Below, in pieces: positions 17,401-25,183 of a stretch of DNA of 60,197 nucleotides; the stretch's first letter is position 1, and the number at the start of each line of letters is the position of its first letter. The DNA is taken from the NCBI GenBank assembly GCA_046734335.1, contig JBKPRA010000067.1, forward strand, positions 1 through 60,197, given 5' to 3'. This DNA is from DATBLE01 sp046734335. Lineage in GTDB: Bacteria; Actinomycetota; Thermoleophilia; Gaiellales; Gaiellaceae. The notes beneath the pieces were generated by a model that saw only the letters and a list, made by a program, of their open reading frames with translations, ran no database searches and was not told the DNA's origin. The position numbers and the translations under genes were made by a program.

Positions 17401-17643
17401 GAGCACTCCTTCGGGCGGATCGCGGTTCGCGTCGCCGTTGCGCCCTACCTCTCGGCTGCGCCGGACACGGACCCGTCGGTGCTGGCGCGACGTGCGCTCG
17501 ACGCGTTGCCGGCAAGAGCCACCGTCGTGCGTCGCTACCGCACGGAGCCGTCGCCGCTCGTTCGAGACTCCGTACGCGACTGGCGCACGGGCCGCCTGGA
17601 TCGTGTGCTGGCAGGCGAATTCGATGTCATGGCCGGCAGCTGA
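14431..17643 (+). CDS. ClpB/ClpA-like AAA+ protein fused to a GGQ-less release-factor-like domain
   Basis: 1070 residues from ATG 14431 (a TTG four codons upstream is possible). Residues ~1-230 are helical and unlike a Clp N-domain. The first AAA module has Walker A GEQGVGKS (255-262), but its Walker B region reads IWVMPTFEDAL and the usual arginine-finger ERRF is TSLF, so it is probably weak or inactive in hydrolysis. The second module is canonical: GPTGTGKT (520-527), LLDEFEK with Asp589-Glu590, sensor 1 LTSN near 628-631, arginine finger in LLNRID (Arg672) and sensor 2 GARPLKR (731-737). Residues ~800-1070 read like peptide release factor 2: a domain-1 helix region (FWESPERFTVLGRIEYIDRI), a PCRF-like domain (~911-1005, with LRDMYEAWGRRRGMRVRRL and ETGLHVFETPRAE), then the tail YRTEPSPLVRDSVRDWRTGR...VLAGEFD. 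The GGQ domain is absent and the SPF stop-recognition site reads TPR. A role on stalled ribosomes is inference. Confidence 0.8.
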   Translation: MKKRTRGGTGAETGATEDVEAVVRASAQSIAERFDTPYPAFEDLAEDAEFLETSQRLAVHDVPFETVARLERSSTPIVAALAHRAAWLRDDVPVGWSLWALRRLKGVYAGEVLFLLRGIERHGEPPFIARVLSRADHDWTEGWLLSVVTAFVEQRIEAGERPTIMDFEQAVREPDEELVAGVVAALEGVLPPETVREFEHWRERRVRNDFFKSFGRIWERQAQGALTTVGGRAAVIAELRAVLLRQGARSALVVGEQGVGKSAVIREALRELQDEGWFVFEATGSDVLAGQKFLGELQGRVHEIVAQTADRNSIWVMPTFEDALWAGQHTHSERGLLDAMRPFVETGELVVVGELEPRTYELLVQQRPRVTSLFETLRLEPLTPEESIEVARDWRDQAGADIDDGTIGEAQDLAAQYLAGVGSPGGLLRLLKATVAGARVAVDEPIRVQQVLETLADATGLPVHIVDPEVPLDLDEVREFFSTRVLGQQEAIDCLVDRIALIKAKLTDPTRPLGVFLFVGPTGTGKTELAKVLAEFLFGSPDRLVRLDMSEFQTEDSLERLLADSSSAVEAATLISSVRAKPFSVVLLDEFEKAHRNLWNVFLQLFDDGRLTDRHGRTADFRQCVVILTSNVGSALDSGVPLGFNQERATQFHPAGVERELSRVFRPELLNRIDRIVVFRPFEREQMRALLERELELVLERRGFRNRPWVVEWDESALDLLLRMGFSAQLGARPLKRAVEQHLLAPLAAAIVSQEFPEGDQFLFVTAEGDRIDVRFVDPDADDEEPAAPSPPANLRLERLVLLPSGGLAEVAFLQAETERLRSVVDGEGWHGRKERDLEAMRSRAFWESPERFTVLGRIEYIDRIEAALRTAEKLSARLARPSRTGIAAAPDLVQLLAQRLYLLDCACTRADASAPADSFLEIREPTVDPLDDDFPGQLRDMYEAWGRRRGMRVRRLQSESSHMLAIAGIGAHSILSAETGLHVFETPRAEHSFGRIAVRVAVAPYLSAAPDTDPSVLARRALDALPARATVVRRYRTEPSPLVRDSVRDWRTGRLDRVLAGEFDVMAGS

Positions 17644-17855
17644 GGCGAACCGTTGCTTGACGGCTTCTGAGCCGAGGATTACCACGGGGTGCGAGATCTC
17701 CGGTGGCGAGTTCAGGGCGGGGACGCCGTCTTCAGCCGGCCCGGAAAGTTCGGCTAGTCCGACCTCCTGAACGTGATCGCATCGCGCAAGCTCATGCCGG
17801 GACTCGGAGCCGGATCAGCGGCAGCGACGGCACCAGGGATCTAGGCTTCCGACCG
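17644..17855. other. Intergenic region before the SDR gene
   Basis: About 210 bases between the AAA+ fusion gene and the SDR gene. The SDR frame is open through much of it, but the residues there are Arg/Pro-rich and lie before the Rossmann fold, so I treat it as untranslated. No clear promoter or hairpin seen. Confidence 0.3.
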
Positions 17856-18656
17856 ATGGGTTCAGACGTGGGGTCGGAGCCGGACGCGTTGGTGGCGCGG
17901 CGGCTGCTCCGAAAGTCGGCCGTCATCACGGGGGCAGCGAGGGGCATCGGCCGGGCGACGGCAGAGCTGTTTGCACTCGAGGGTGCGAGGATCGTCGCAA
18001 GCGATATCGACGGCGATGGACTGAACGAACTACGCGAGCGGCTAGAGGCTCGAGGCGCCGAAGTCGTCGTCGTGCAAGGCGACGTCGCACAGGCGGACGA
18101 GGCCAGGAGCATGATCGAAGCAGCGGTCGAGGCCTACGGGCGACTCGACGTGCTGGTGGCGAACGCCGGTGTCATCCCTCTCCGCACGATCACCGAGGCG
18201 ACGCCGGAGGATTGGGACGACGTCATGGCCGTGGACGGCCGCGGGATGTTCCTGAGCTGCAAGTACGCGGTCGAGGCGATGCTGAGGACCGGCGGCGGCT
18301 CGATCGTCTGCCTCTCTTCGATCTCCGGGGTCGCCGGGCAGAAGAGCCAGTCGACGTACGGTCCCGCGAAGTTCGTTGCCTCCGGCCTGACGAAACACCT
18401 TGCGGTCGAGTGGGCCGACAGAGGCATCAGGGTCAATGCCGTGGCGCCGGGCACGATCAGAACCGACCGGGTGCGCAGCCTGCTGGACGAGCCCGGCGGG
18501 CCCGAGTACCTCGAGGAAATCGAGCGGATGCATCCCCTGGGCCGGCTCGGCGAGCCCGAGGAAGTCGCTCAGGCGATTGCTTTCCTCGCCTCCGACCAGG
18601 CCTCGTTCATCACGGGCGCGATCCTGCCGGTCGACGGCGGCTACCTCGCGCGCTGA
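17856..18656 (+). CDS. Short-chain dehydrogenase/reductase (SDR), classical type
   Basis: 266 residues from ATG 17856. Nucleotide-binding motif TGAARGIG (25-32), NAG at 103-105, catalytic Ser155 and Tyr168-x3-Lys172 (YGPAK), the VNAVAPGTIRTD block and the C-terminal FITGAILPVDGGY. Residue Asp50 after the second strand (IVASDID) favours NAD over NADP. The substrate is not predictable; the sequence resembles 3-oxoacyl-ACP-reductase/glucose-dehydrogenase-type SDRs. It stands alone between the AAA+ fusion gene and the pilus operon. Confidence 0.88.
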   Translation: MGSDVGSEPDALVARRLLRKSAVITGAARGIGRATAELFALEGARIVASDIDGDGLNELRERLEARGAEVVVVQGDVAQADEARSMIEAAVEAYGRLDVLVANAGVIPLRTITEATPEDWDDVMAVDGRGMFLSCKYAVEAMLRTGGGSIVCLSSISGVAGQKSQSTYGPAKFVASGLTKHLAVEWADRGIRVNAVAPGTIRTDRVRSLLDEPGGPEYLEEIERMHPLGRLGEPEEVAQAIAFLASDQASFITGAILPVDGGYLAR

Positions 18657-18897
18657 AGGGCCGCCTGCTCGCACACTCTCGACCACCGCGTCACGTAGCC
18701 CAACCACGAGTCCGAGCGTTGCCCGCGACCTCCTGGCCGGCTTCCATGAGGCCACCACTCGCCCGCCGCGTCTGCTCCTGAACGGACCGCCAATGCGGGC
18801 AGGCGAACCTACCCGCCCGGTCGTATCGGGCGCCGTGCCGCAGTCCTACATTGACTCACGTAAAGCCGTAGACCCACAAAGGGAGGTGGGGTAATTG
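18657..18897. other. Leader region of the Tad pilus operon
   Basis: About 240 bases holding the expected promoter of the pilus operon. TTGACT at 18851-18856 is a good -35 candidate, but no acceptable -10 box lies 16-18 bases downstream, so I do not call the promoter. GGAGGT just before 18898 is a strong ribosome-binding site for the first pilin. Confidence 0.35.
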
Positions 18898-19080
18898 ATG
18901 GATCGCGTCTACGCGAACCTCACGCGCTGGTGCCTCGAGCTGCGCGATCGGGAGGAGGGCCAGGCTGCAGTCGAGTACGGCGTCCTGGTCGCTCTGATCA
19001 TCGCCGTCTGCGTCACGATCATCGCCACGCTGGGTGGTCAGGTCAAGACCGCGTTCACGACCGTCTCGGGTGCCCTGTAG
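18898..19080 (+). CDS. flp: Flp-type pilin (first copy)
   Basis: 60 residues from ATG 18898, preceded by GGAGGTGGGG. A short charged leader ends EEG (Gly21), followed by QAAVEYGVLVALIIAVCVTI, i.e. the prepilin cleavage site with Glu at +5 and Tyr at +6 and the hydrophobic helix that packs in the pilus core. It would be cleaved by the prepilin peptidase encoded at 28438 and polymerised into Flp pili used for surface attachment. First gene of the tad operon. Confidence 0.9.
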   Translation: MDRVYANLTRWCLELRDREEGQAAVEYGVLVALIIAVCVTIIATLGGQVKTAFTTVSGAL

Positions 19081-19094
19081 GGCAAGTCAGGCTC

Positions 19095-19241
19095 GTGAGC
19101 CTTCTCTGGCAGCAGGACGGACAGGCCGCGATCGAGTACGCAGTTCTCGCGGCCCTGGTCTCGATCGCCGCAGTCACGATCATGGCGACGATCGGCATCC
19201 AGGTACAGGGTCTGTTCCAGACCGTCGTCGGCCTGTTCTAG
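19095..19241 (+). CDS. flp: Flp-type pilin (second, minimal copy)
   Basis: 48 residues from a GTG, 14 bases after the first pilin's stop. The leader is only nine residues (VSLLWQQDG), then QAAIEYAVLAALVSIAAVTI with Glu at +5 and Tyr at +6. The first copy and this one share the processing site and helix but differ in leader length and tail, so they could be major and minor subunits. The start is inferred because the leader needs a Gly at -1 and GTG 19095 is the only nearby start in frame. Confidence 0.82.
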   Translation: MSLLWQQDGQAAIEYAVLAALVSIAAVTIMATIGIQVQGLFQTVVGLF

Positions 19242-19348
19242 ACGCCAGGGCTCGTATCCCCGTCCGGACGTCGTGCAGCTGTGGCTGCCGGCGTCCGGCG
19301 GGGCAACGCAGGGCAACCGTGAATCACAGGAACGAACGAAAACACACC

Positions 19349-19822
19349 GTGAAACGACTCCAATCACTCACCCGAAAGATCTTCACCTTCGCTCGATGCG
19401 ATCGAGGGGTGGCGGTCGTCGAGTTCGCCGTCCTCGTGCCCGTCTTGCTGCTGATCGTCTTCGGCACCGCCGACTTCGGGCTGGCTATGAACACCTACAA
19501 CAACGAGACCCAACTCGCCAACGAGGGCGCGCGTCTCGCTGTCGTCAACAAGAATCCGGGCCCCGGGTCGCTCCAGGCCTACATCAAGAGCCAAGGCGAC
19601 ACGGCCGACATCCAGAACAACGCCACGGTCGGCATCTGCTTCCCGGACGGTGTGGCGACGGTCGGGCATCCGGTCATGGTCACCGTGACCATCGCCCACT
19701 CGTGGCTGCCTTACCTGAAGAACGTCGTGGGGCTGAACGCGACCACGACGATCACGGGCAAGGCGGTCATGCGCCTCGAGCAGAACCCAACCGCCTACAG
19801 CGCCAACGGGTGCGCGTCGTGA
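19349..19822 (+). CDS. tadE: TadE-like pseudopilin
   Basis: 157 residues from a GTG; another in-frame GTG at 19319 is possible. A basic N-terminus is followed by DRGVAVVEFAVLVPVLLLIV, the TadE motif (processing site Gly, then VAVVEF and a long hydrophobic helix). The rest is an extracytoplasmic domain of about 100 residues with two Cys. TadE-type minor pseudopilins are processed by the same peptidase as Flp and help pilus assembly. The stop overlaps the GTG of the next gene. Confidence 0.85.
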   Translation: MKRLQSLTRKIFTFARCDRGVAVVEFAVLVPVLLLIVFGTADFGLAMNTYNNETQLANEGARLAVVNKNPGPGSLQAYIKSQGDTADIQNNATVGICFPDGVATVGHPVMVTVTIAHSWLPYLKNVVGLNATTTITGKAVMRLEQNPTAYSANGCAS

Positions 19823-21807
19823 GGGCAAGGCTCCGAAGCGAGCGCGGGGCCGTGGCAGTCCTCGTGGCACTTCTGATCGTGCCTCTCGTGCTGCTGCTGG
19901 CCTTCGCTGTGGACACCGGCAATTGGTGGACCCACAAGCGGCACCTGCAGACACAGGCCGACGGGGGCGCGTTCGCGGGCGCCCAGGGGCCGTGGTTTCC
20001 GACCTGCAACGACACGGCGATTCGCGACGCCGCGCGACAGTACTCAGGGAATCTCGGCACGGGCTACAACACCCAGTACACGAACAAGGACAACGTCAAC
20101 GTTCTCGTCAACTCGGCGAACTACGCGGAGAACGGCGGGAGCGACTTCAGCGACACCGGAACGCCCTGCTACACGCTGACGCACGCGGATCAGACACACC
20201 CGGCGTTCCTCGACGTGAAGGCCACCGAGGCGAACCTGGCCAACCTTTTCGGGAGCATTCCGGGGTTCAGCTCGGTCACCGTCCACACGCACGCACGCGT
20301 CGAGATCCAGGGCGTGCTGCAGGAGAACGGTGTCCGCCCGATCGCCGTGCGCAACCCCTCGCTCTACCAGTGCGCGCGCGTGCAGCTGTGGACGACCGAC
20401 GCCGGCGGGAACCTCGTCGCGCCTCTCGGCCCGCTGTTCACGTCCTACACCCGCGAGGTCCTGTCGGACACCTCGACGCAGTTCCGGGTCACGGGCACCG
20501 CCACGATGCCGGCGAAGCCGGATGGATCGGCGCCGCACGTCGCCGTCCAGGTCATCCTGGGCAACGAGAACTGCGCCGTCACCGACACCTTCGCCGACCC
20601 CCCTGGCACGAACGGCGTGGACTTCATCAACGTGTATCCGGATCTCGGCGGCGTGACCGTCGGCGACGGGGCTGCGCCCGCGCTCGGCAGCGTCTCGATG
20701 CCTCCTGGGTCGAGCAACTGCGACCCGGATCCGTACTTCGCAGTCGGGAGTTGCACCGCGACCGTGAAGGCATACGTCAAGTTCCAGGACGGTGCAGTCA
20801 CGAGTGGCAGCGGTAAAAACGCATTCGTGGCGATCAACGGCGTCGACGCCACCGCGGGAAACGACGCCGACGGCGACTACTGGACTGCAGCCCTGCCCAT
20901 CGGCGCCGAGTCGGGCCCGAACGCGATCAAGGTCTCGTGGCAGCAGACGTACGGGACGCTGGGCACCGGCAAGAAGGCGAAGGACTGCTCGAAGGGACAG
21001 GGCTGTTCAGGGTCCTTCGACGTCGCCCAGCAGGCCTTCGGCGCCACCAACGACGAGGACGTGACCAATTCCGGCGACCTCGACCTCGTCCAGGTCGCGG
21101 ACGGCAACGGCAACTTCGCCAACTCGTTGCTCCAGGGCTCCACGCACGACTTCACGTTCACGGTGCGCGTCAGGGGGCTCGAGAACTCGAAGCCCACCGA
21201 TCCGCCAGTGGTCCTGCGCAACTCGAATCAGAACTCGAAGCGGACCGGCCTGGTCGACTGCGGCCAGGGAAACGGGGCGAGCGCGGACAAGGACGCGATC
21301 GTCAACGGCTGCCCGCTCGGGGTCTACATCTGGCCGGAAGGAACGCAGTGCGTCGTTCCCGACGCCGATCCGATCGACTGCGTGACCGCGATCCCCGGAA
21401 ACCGCCGACAGAAGATCGCGAGCGCGATCAAGGACCGGATCAACGGCGGGTGCAACTACTGGAACGCCTACCGCGACAGCAACTCGTTCGACATCAACAA
21501 CTACATCTTTCCGGACGACCCACGAGTCCTGCCGTTGATCATCACCGAGCCCGCCGACCTCGCCGGCAACTCGAATGGCGGGCCGATCCCCGTCCGGGCG
21601 ATCGCAACGTTCTACGTCACCGGCTACGACGGCGCCGGCGGAGACGGACAGGGTTGCAACAACGAGAAATTCCCAGGAAAAGGCTCGGACAAGTTCCAGG
21701 TCTGGGGCCACTGGATCAAGTACGTCCCGGTGGGCGGAGGGGTCGGCAACCAGCAGTGGTGCGATCCGAACAAGTTCGGCGACTGCATCGCAGTCCTGAC
21801 GCAATAG
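19819..21807 (+). CDS. tadG: TadG-like pilus assembly protein with large exported domain
   Basis: 662 residues from a GTG overlapping the TadE stop (GTGA). The N-terminus reads SERGAVAVLVALLIVPLVLL then AFAVDTGNWWTHKRHLQTQAD, the conserved Tad-secretin-like N-terminal pattern (single membrane helix followed by the Asp-x-Gly-x-x-x and L-Q-x-x-A-D-x-A region). About 600 residues outside the membrane follow, rich in Asn, Asp, Gly and Thr with scattered cysteine pairs. It is probably a surface-exposed minor component of the pilus or its base. Long TadG-like proteins of this kind are typical of actinobacterial tad loci. Confidence 0.8.
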   Translation: MRARLRSERGAVAVLVALLIVPLVLLLAFAVDTGNWWTHKRHLQTQADGGAFAGAQGPWFPTCNDTAIRDAARQYSGNLGTGYNTQYTNKDNVNVLVNSANYAENGGSDFSDTGTPCYTLTHADQTHPAFLDVKATEANLANLFGSIPGFSSVTVHTHARVEIQGVLQENGVRPIAVRNPSLYQCARVQLWTTDAGGNLVAPLGPLFTSYTREVLSDTSTQFRVTGTATMPAKPDGSAPHVAVQVILGNENCAVTDTFADPPGTNGVDFINVYPDLGGVTVGDGAAPALGSVSMPPGSSNCDPDPYFAVGSCTATVKAYVKFQDGAVTSGSGKNAFVAINGVDATAGNDADGDYWTAALPIGAESGPNAIKVSWQQTYGTLGTGKKAKDCSKGQGCSGSFDVAQQAFGATNDEDVTNSGDLDLVQVADGNGNFANSLLQGSTHDFTFTVRVRGLENSKPTDPPVVLRNSNQNSKRTGLVDCGQGNGASADKDAIVNGCPLGVYIWPEGTQCVVPDADPIDCVTAIPGNRRQKIASAIKDRINGGCNYWNAYRDSNSFDINNYIFPDDPRVLPLIITEPADLAGNSNGGPIPVRAIATFYVTGYDGAGGDGQGCNNEKFPGKGSDKFQVWGHWIKYVPVGGGVGNQQWCDPNKFGDCIAVLTQ

Positions 21808-21835
21808 CGAAGGAAAGGCAGAGAGGGAGGCCATC

Positions 21836-22633
21836 ATGGACTACGCACACAAGCTCTTCTCGACCAGAGGCGGAACGCTCGTCCTGGGCGGGCTCACGGC
21901 ACTGATCGCCGCGGTCGCGGTCTTCGCCTACGTCAAGCACTACCGGTCGAGCGTGCAGGAGGGCGGCGTGCCCGCCACCGTGCTCGTCGCCTCGGGCCCG
22001 ATCGTCAAGGGGACACCGGGTGCGACGATCGCGACCAAGCACCTGTTCCAGGCCCAGACGATTCGGGAGAGCCAGCTTCGCGAAGGCGCGATCAGCGATC
22101 CGAGCAGCCTGGCTGGACGCGTCGCGAAGACCGACATCTTCCGCGGGCAGCAGCTCACGGTGACCGATTTCGTAGCGGCCAAGGGCGGGCTGCCCGCGCA
22201 GCTGAGCGGCATCCAGCGGGCGATCACGATCTCGATCGACCCCTCGCACGGGATGATCGGACAGATCTCGACGGGCGACCGGATCGACGTCTACGCGGGT
22301 TTCAACGTCTATCCGATCGATCACCTCGGCCGTCCGATCGGCACCGGTCAGGCTCGGCCGGTCCTGCGACTGATCATGCAGAACATCCCGGTGCTCGGCG
22401 TCGCCAAGACGAACCGGTTCGGCGCGGGCGGGGAGACGTCCCAGGTGACGCTCAAGACGACGTCCTACCAGGCTGAGAAGCTCGCATTCGCGGCTGACAA
22501 TGGCAAGGTCTGGCTCGTCCTCCGGCCGCCGACCGGCGCCCGGGCGACCGCGCCGAAGCTCGTCACGATCGAGACGCTCCTGCTCGGCGTGTCTCCGGTC
22601 GCCGGGCTCCAGTCGCTTGGAGGCAAGTCGTGA
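21836..22633 (+). CDS. cpaB: Flp pilus assembly protein CpaB/RcpC
   Basis: 265 residues, ATG with GGGAGG upstream. One N-terminal membrane helix (GTLVLGGLTALIAAVAVFAYV) is followed by an SAF domain (VLVASGPIVKGTPGATI, ending with the GQQLTVTDFV turn) and the RcpC-type second half with ISIDPSHGMIGQISTGDRIDV. CpaB/RcpC is thought to gate or line the pilus channel. No secretin gene is present, as expected for a monoderm actinobacterium. The stop overlaps the next GTG. Confidence 0.88.
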   Translation: MDYAHKLFSTRGGTLVLGGLTALIAAVAVFAYVKHYRSSVQEGGVPATVLVASGPIVKGTPGATIATKHLFQAQTIRESQLREGAISDPSSLAGRVAKTDIFRGQQLTVTDFVAAKGGLPAQLSGIQRAITISIDPSHGMIGQISTGDRIDVYAGFNVYPIDHLGRPIGTGQARPVLRLIMQNIPVLGVAKTNRFGAGGETSQVTLKTTSYQAEKLAFAADNGKVWLVLRPPTGARATAPKLVTIETLLLGVSPVAGLQSLGGKS

Positions 22634-23829
22634 GCACGATTCGCGCGCTCGTTGCTCTCGAGAACGGCGTCGCTGCCGAGACGGTCCGCTCGGCACTGCC
22701 CTCGGGCGGAATCGAGGTGCTCCAGTGGTTCGACGCCGCCTCGACGCAGCAGGCTGCCAAGCAGACGAACGCGGATCTGGTGATCGTCGCCTGCTCGGGC
22801 CTGTCAGGAAGCTCGATATCGCTCCTCGAGCGGGTGTCCAGGCTCGCCCCCGAGCGGCCCGTCGTCGTCCTGCAACTCGACGGCGCCGACGCGAACGGGT
22901 TCATGCAGCAGGTCTTCGCCGCGGGTGCCGACGACATCGTCGCCCTGCCGGAGCCGCCCGAGCGCATCAGGCACGCGCTGCAGAAGGCGATCGCGCGCAA
23001 GCGCGGCGCGACGCTCGCAGAGGGCGCCGTTCCGGCATCGCTGATCTGCGTCCTCGGCCCGAAGGGCGGGACCGGCAAGACGGTGACGGCGTGCAACCTC
23101 GCAGTCGCGCTGGCCGAGCGGGGGCAGCGCACCTGCCTGGTCGACCTCGATCTGCACTTCGGCGACGTGGGGCTCGGCCTCCGCCTCACGCCCGAACGCA
23201 CGATCTACGACCTCGCCAGGGCGGGCGGGACCCTCGATGCCGGGAAGATCAGCGACTACCTCACCGACCATCAGTCCGGAGTCAGGGCATTGCTCGCCCC
23301 GACCAGGCCGGACCACGCCGGCGCCATCGGGCCGGAGTTCATCGGCGAGGTGCTCGCACTGCTCCGGTCGATGAGCGACTTCGTGGTCGTCGACACGCCG
23401 GCCGGCTTCTCCTCCGAGGTGATCACGGCCGTCGACAGCTCGACCCACATCTGCGTGGTCGGGATGCTCGACGCGTTCTCGCTGAAGGACACGCGGCTGG
23501 GGCTCGAGACCCTCGACCGCATGGGTTACGACCGCGACTCGATCCGCTTGATCCTGAATCGCGCCGACACCCATGTCGGTATCGGCAAGGACGACGTGGC
23601 CGCGATCCTCGACCGGGAGCCCGACGTGCTCGTCCCCAGCCAGCGGGACATTCCGCGCAGCCTCACGGAAGGAACGCCGATCGTCGCCGGCCAGCCGAAG
23701 TCGACTGCGGCCAAATCGTTCCGGACGCTGGCGTCCATGTACACGACTACCCCGGCCGAAGCGGCGATCGAGAACGGGTCTGCCCCGTCTCCCGAACCGC
23801 GTCGGAAGGTTCTGCTGAGGAGGGCGTAG
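22630..23829 (+). CDS. cpaE: Pilus localisation/assembly ATPase CpaE/TadZ (ParA/MinD family)
   Basis: 399 residues from a GTG overlapping cpaB. An N-terminal receiver-like domain (residues ~1-125) lacks an obvious phosphoacceptor arrangement. A MinD/ParA ATPase follows, with deviant Walker A KGGTGKT (145-151) and VDLDLHFGDVGLGL, and Walker B FVVVDTPAGF. TadZ proteins mark the polar or membrane site of pilus assembly. Four bases separate it from tadA. Confidence 0.88.
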   Translation: MSTIRALVALENGVAAETVRSALPSGGIEVLQWFDAASTQQAAKQTNADLVIVACSGLSGSSISLLERVSRLAPERPVVVLQLDGADANGFMQQVFAAGADDIVALPEPPERIRHALQKAIARKRGATLAEGAVPASLICVLGPKGGTGKTVTACNLAVALAERGQRTCLVDLDLHFGDVGLGLRLTPERTIYDLARAGGTLDAGKISDYLTDHQSGVRALLAPTRPDHAGAIGPEFIGEVLALLRSMSDFVVVDTPAGFSSEVITAVDSSTHICVVGMLDAFSLKDTRLGLETLDRMGYDRDSIRLILNRADTHVGIGKDDVAAILDREPDVLVPSQRDIPRSLTEGTPIVAGQPKSTAAKSFRTLASMYTTTPAEAAIENGSAPSPEPRRKVLLRRA

Positions 23830-23833
23830 GGCA

Positions 23834-25183
23834 ATGGAACTCCACGAGCGCATCAAGGCAGCGCAGTCGGCCGAGGCCGGCGCCGGCGAACGGCAGGTCG
23901 ACCCGTTCGCCGAGCTGAAGACAAGCCTCCACCTCGCGATCATCGGCGAGCTCGGCCCGCAGCTCTACAACTCCGGCGGGGACGCCAAGCTCCTCCACGA
24001 CCGGGTGGTGACGTCGATCGAGCAGCGCCTGGCCGAGGAGGCCGGCCTTTCTCGCGACGACCGGACGCGTCTCCACCACGAGATCCAGGCGGACATCCTC
24101 GCCTACGGGCCGATCGAGCCCCTGCTCGCCGACGACACCGTCAGCGAGATCATGATCAACGGGCCCTACGATGTCTGGCTGGAGCGCGACGGCCGGCTCA
24201 CCAAGACGGCTCACGCCTTCAACGACGAGTCGCATCTGCGCCGGATCATCAACAAGATGGTCGGCCAGATCGGCCGCCGAATCGACGAGTCCTCGCCGAT
24301 GGTCGACGCCAGGCTCCCCGACGGCAGCCGCGTGAACGCGATCATCCCACCGCTGTCGCTCACCGGACCGCTCGTCACGATCCGGAAGTTCCATCACAAG
24401 CGGTTCTACCTCGATGACCTCGTCACCACCGGCTCGTTGTCCGAGCAGGCGGCGGAGTTCCTCAAGCTCTGCATCCGCGCCGAGCTGAACATCCTGATCT
24501 CGGGAGGCACCGGAACCGGCAAGACGACGTTGCTGAACGCGCTCTCGGAGGCGATCCCGGACAACCAGCGGATCGTGACCATCGAGGATGCGGCCGAGCT
24601 CAGCCTCAAGCAGCGGCACGTGCTCCGCCTGGAGGGCAGGCCCAAGAACATCGAGGGCCAGGGCGAGATCACGATCCGCGACCTCGTCAGGAACGCGTTG
24701 CGCATGCGGCCCGACCGGATCATCGTCGGGGAGGTCCGCGGCCCCGAGGCACTGGACATGCTCCAGGCGATGAACACTGGCCACGACGGCTCGTTGTCGA
24801 CGGTGCACTGCAACTCGCCTCGCGATGCGCTTGCGCGCGTCGAGACGATGGTGCTGATGGCCGGCTACGAGCTGCCCGTGCGGGCCATCCGCCAGCAGGT
24901 CGCGTCGGCGCTGGAGCTGATCGTCCACCTCGAGCGGATGGACGACGGGTCGCGCAAGGTGACCACGATCACCGAGGTGCAGCGGATGGAAGGCGACGTG
25001 ATCATGCTGCAGGATCTCTTCACATTCCGCCTCGAGGCGGTACGCGAAGATCGCAGGGTCGCGGGTCAGTTGCAGTCGTGTGGGCTTCGGCCCAGCTTCG
25101 AGCGCAAGTTCGCGAAGCACGGGATCGAGCTGCCGGCCGAGCTCTTCGGGCCGCAGCCGCTGTCCGAGGCGATGGCGCGATGA
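23834..25183 (+). CDS. tadA: Type II/IV secretion ATPase CpaF/TadA
   Basis: 449 residues. An N-terminal helical domain carries the CpaF hallmark YGPIEPLLADDTVSEIMING (91-110). The ATPase core has Walker A GGTGTGKT (224-231), an Asp-box region around TIEDAAELSL, Walker B RIIVGEVRGPEALDML and a His-box around GHDGSLSTVHCNSPRDAL. It powers polymerisation and retraction of the Flp pilus as a hexamer at the inner face of the membrane. It overlaps the next gene by ATGA. Confidence 0.95.
   Translation: MELHERIKAAQSAEAGAGERQVDPFAELKTSLHLAIIGELGPQLYNSGGDAKLLHDRVVTSIEQRLAEEAGLSRDDRTRLHHEIQADILAYGPIEPLLADDTVSEIMINGPYDVWLERDGRLTKTAHAFNDESHLRRIINKMVGQIGRRIDESSPMVDARLPDGSRVNAIIPPLSLTGPLVTIRKFHHKRFYLDDLVTTGSLSEQAAEFLKLCIRAELNILISGGTGTGKTTLLNALSEAIPDNQRIVTIEDAAELSLKQRHVLRLEGRPKNIEGQGEITIRDLVRNALRMRPDRIIVGEVRGPEALDMLQAMNTGHDGSLSTVHCNSPRDALARVETMVLMAGYELPVRAIRQQVASALELIVHLERMDDGSRKVTTITEVQRMEGDVIMLQDLFTFRLEAVREDRRVAGQLQSCGLRPSFERKFAKHGIELPAELFGPQPLSEAMAR

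Noticed and set aside
14431..17643. ClpV of a type VI or other contractile secretion system, suggested by the nearby baseplate-J-like fragment
   Set aside because: No sheath, tube or spike genes nearby, no ClpV-type N-domain, and the C-terminus is release-factor-like instead.
18851..18880. TTGACT as -35 box of the tad operon
   Set aside because: No acceptable -10 hexamer at 16-18 bases; the region downstream is purine-rich ribosome-binding sequence.
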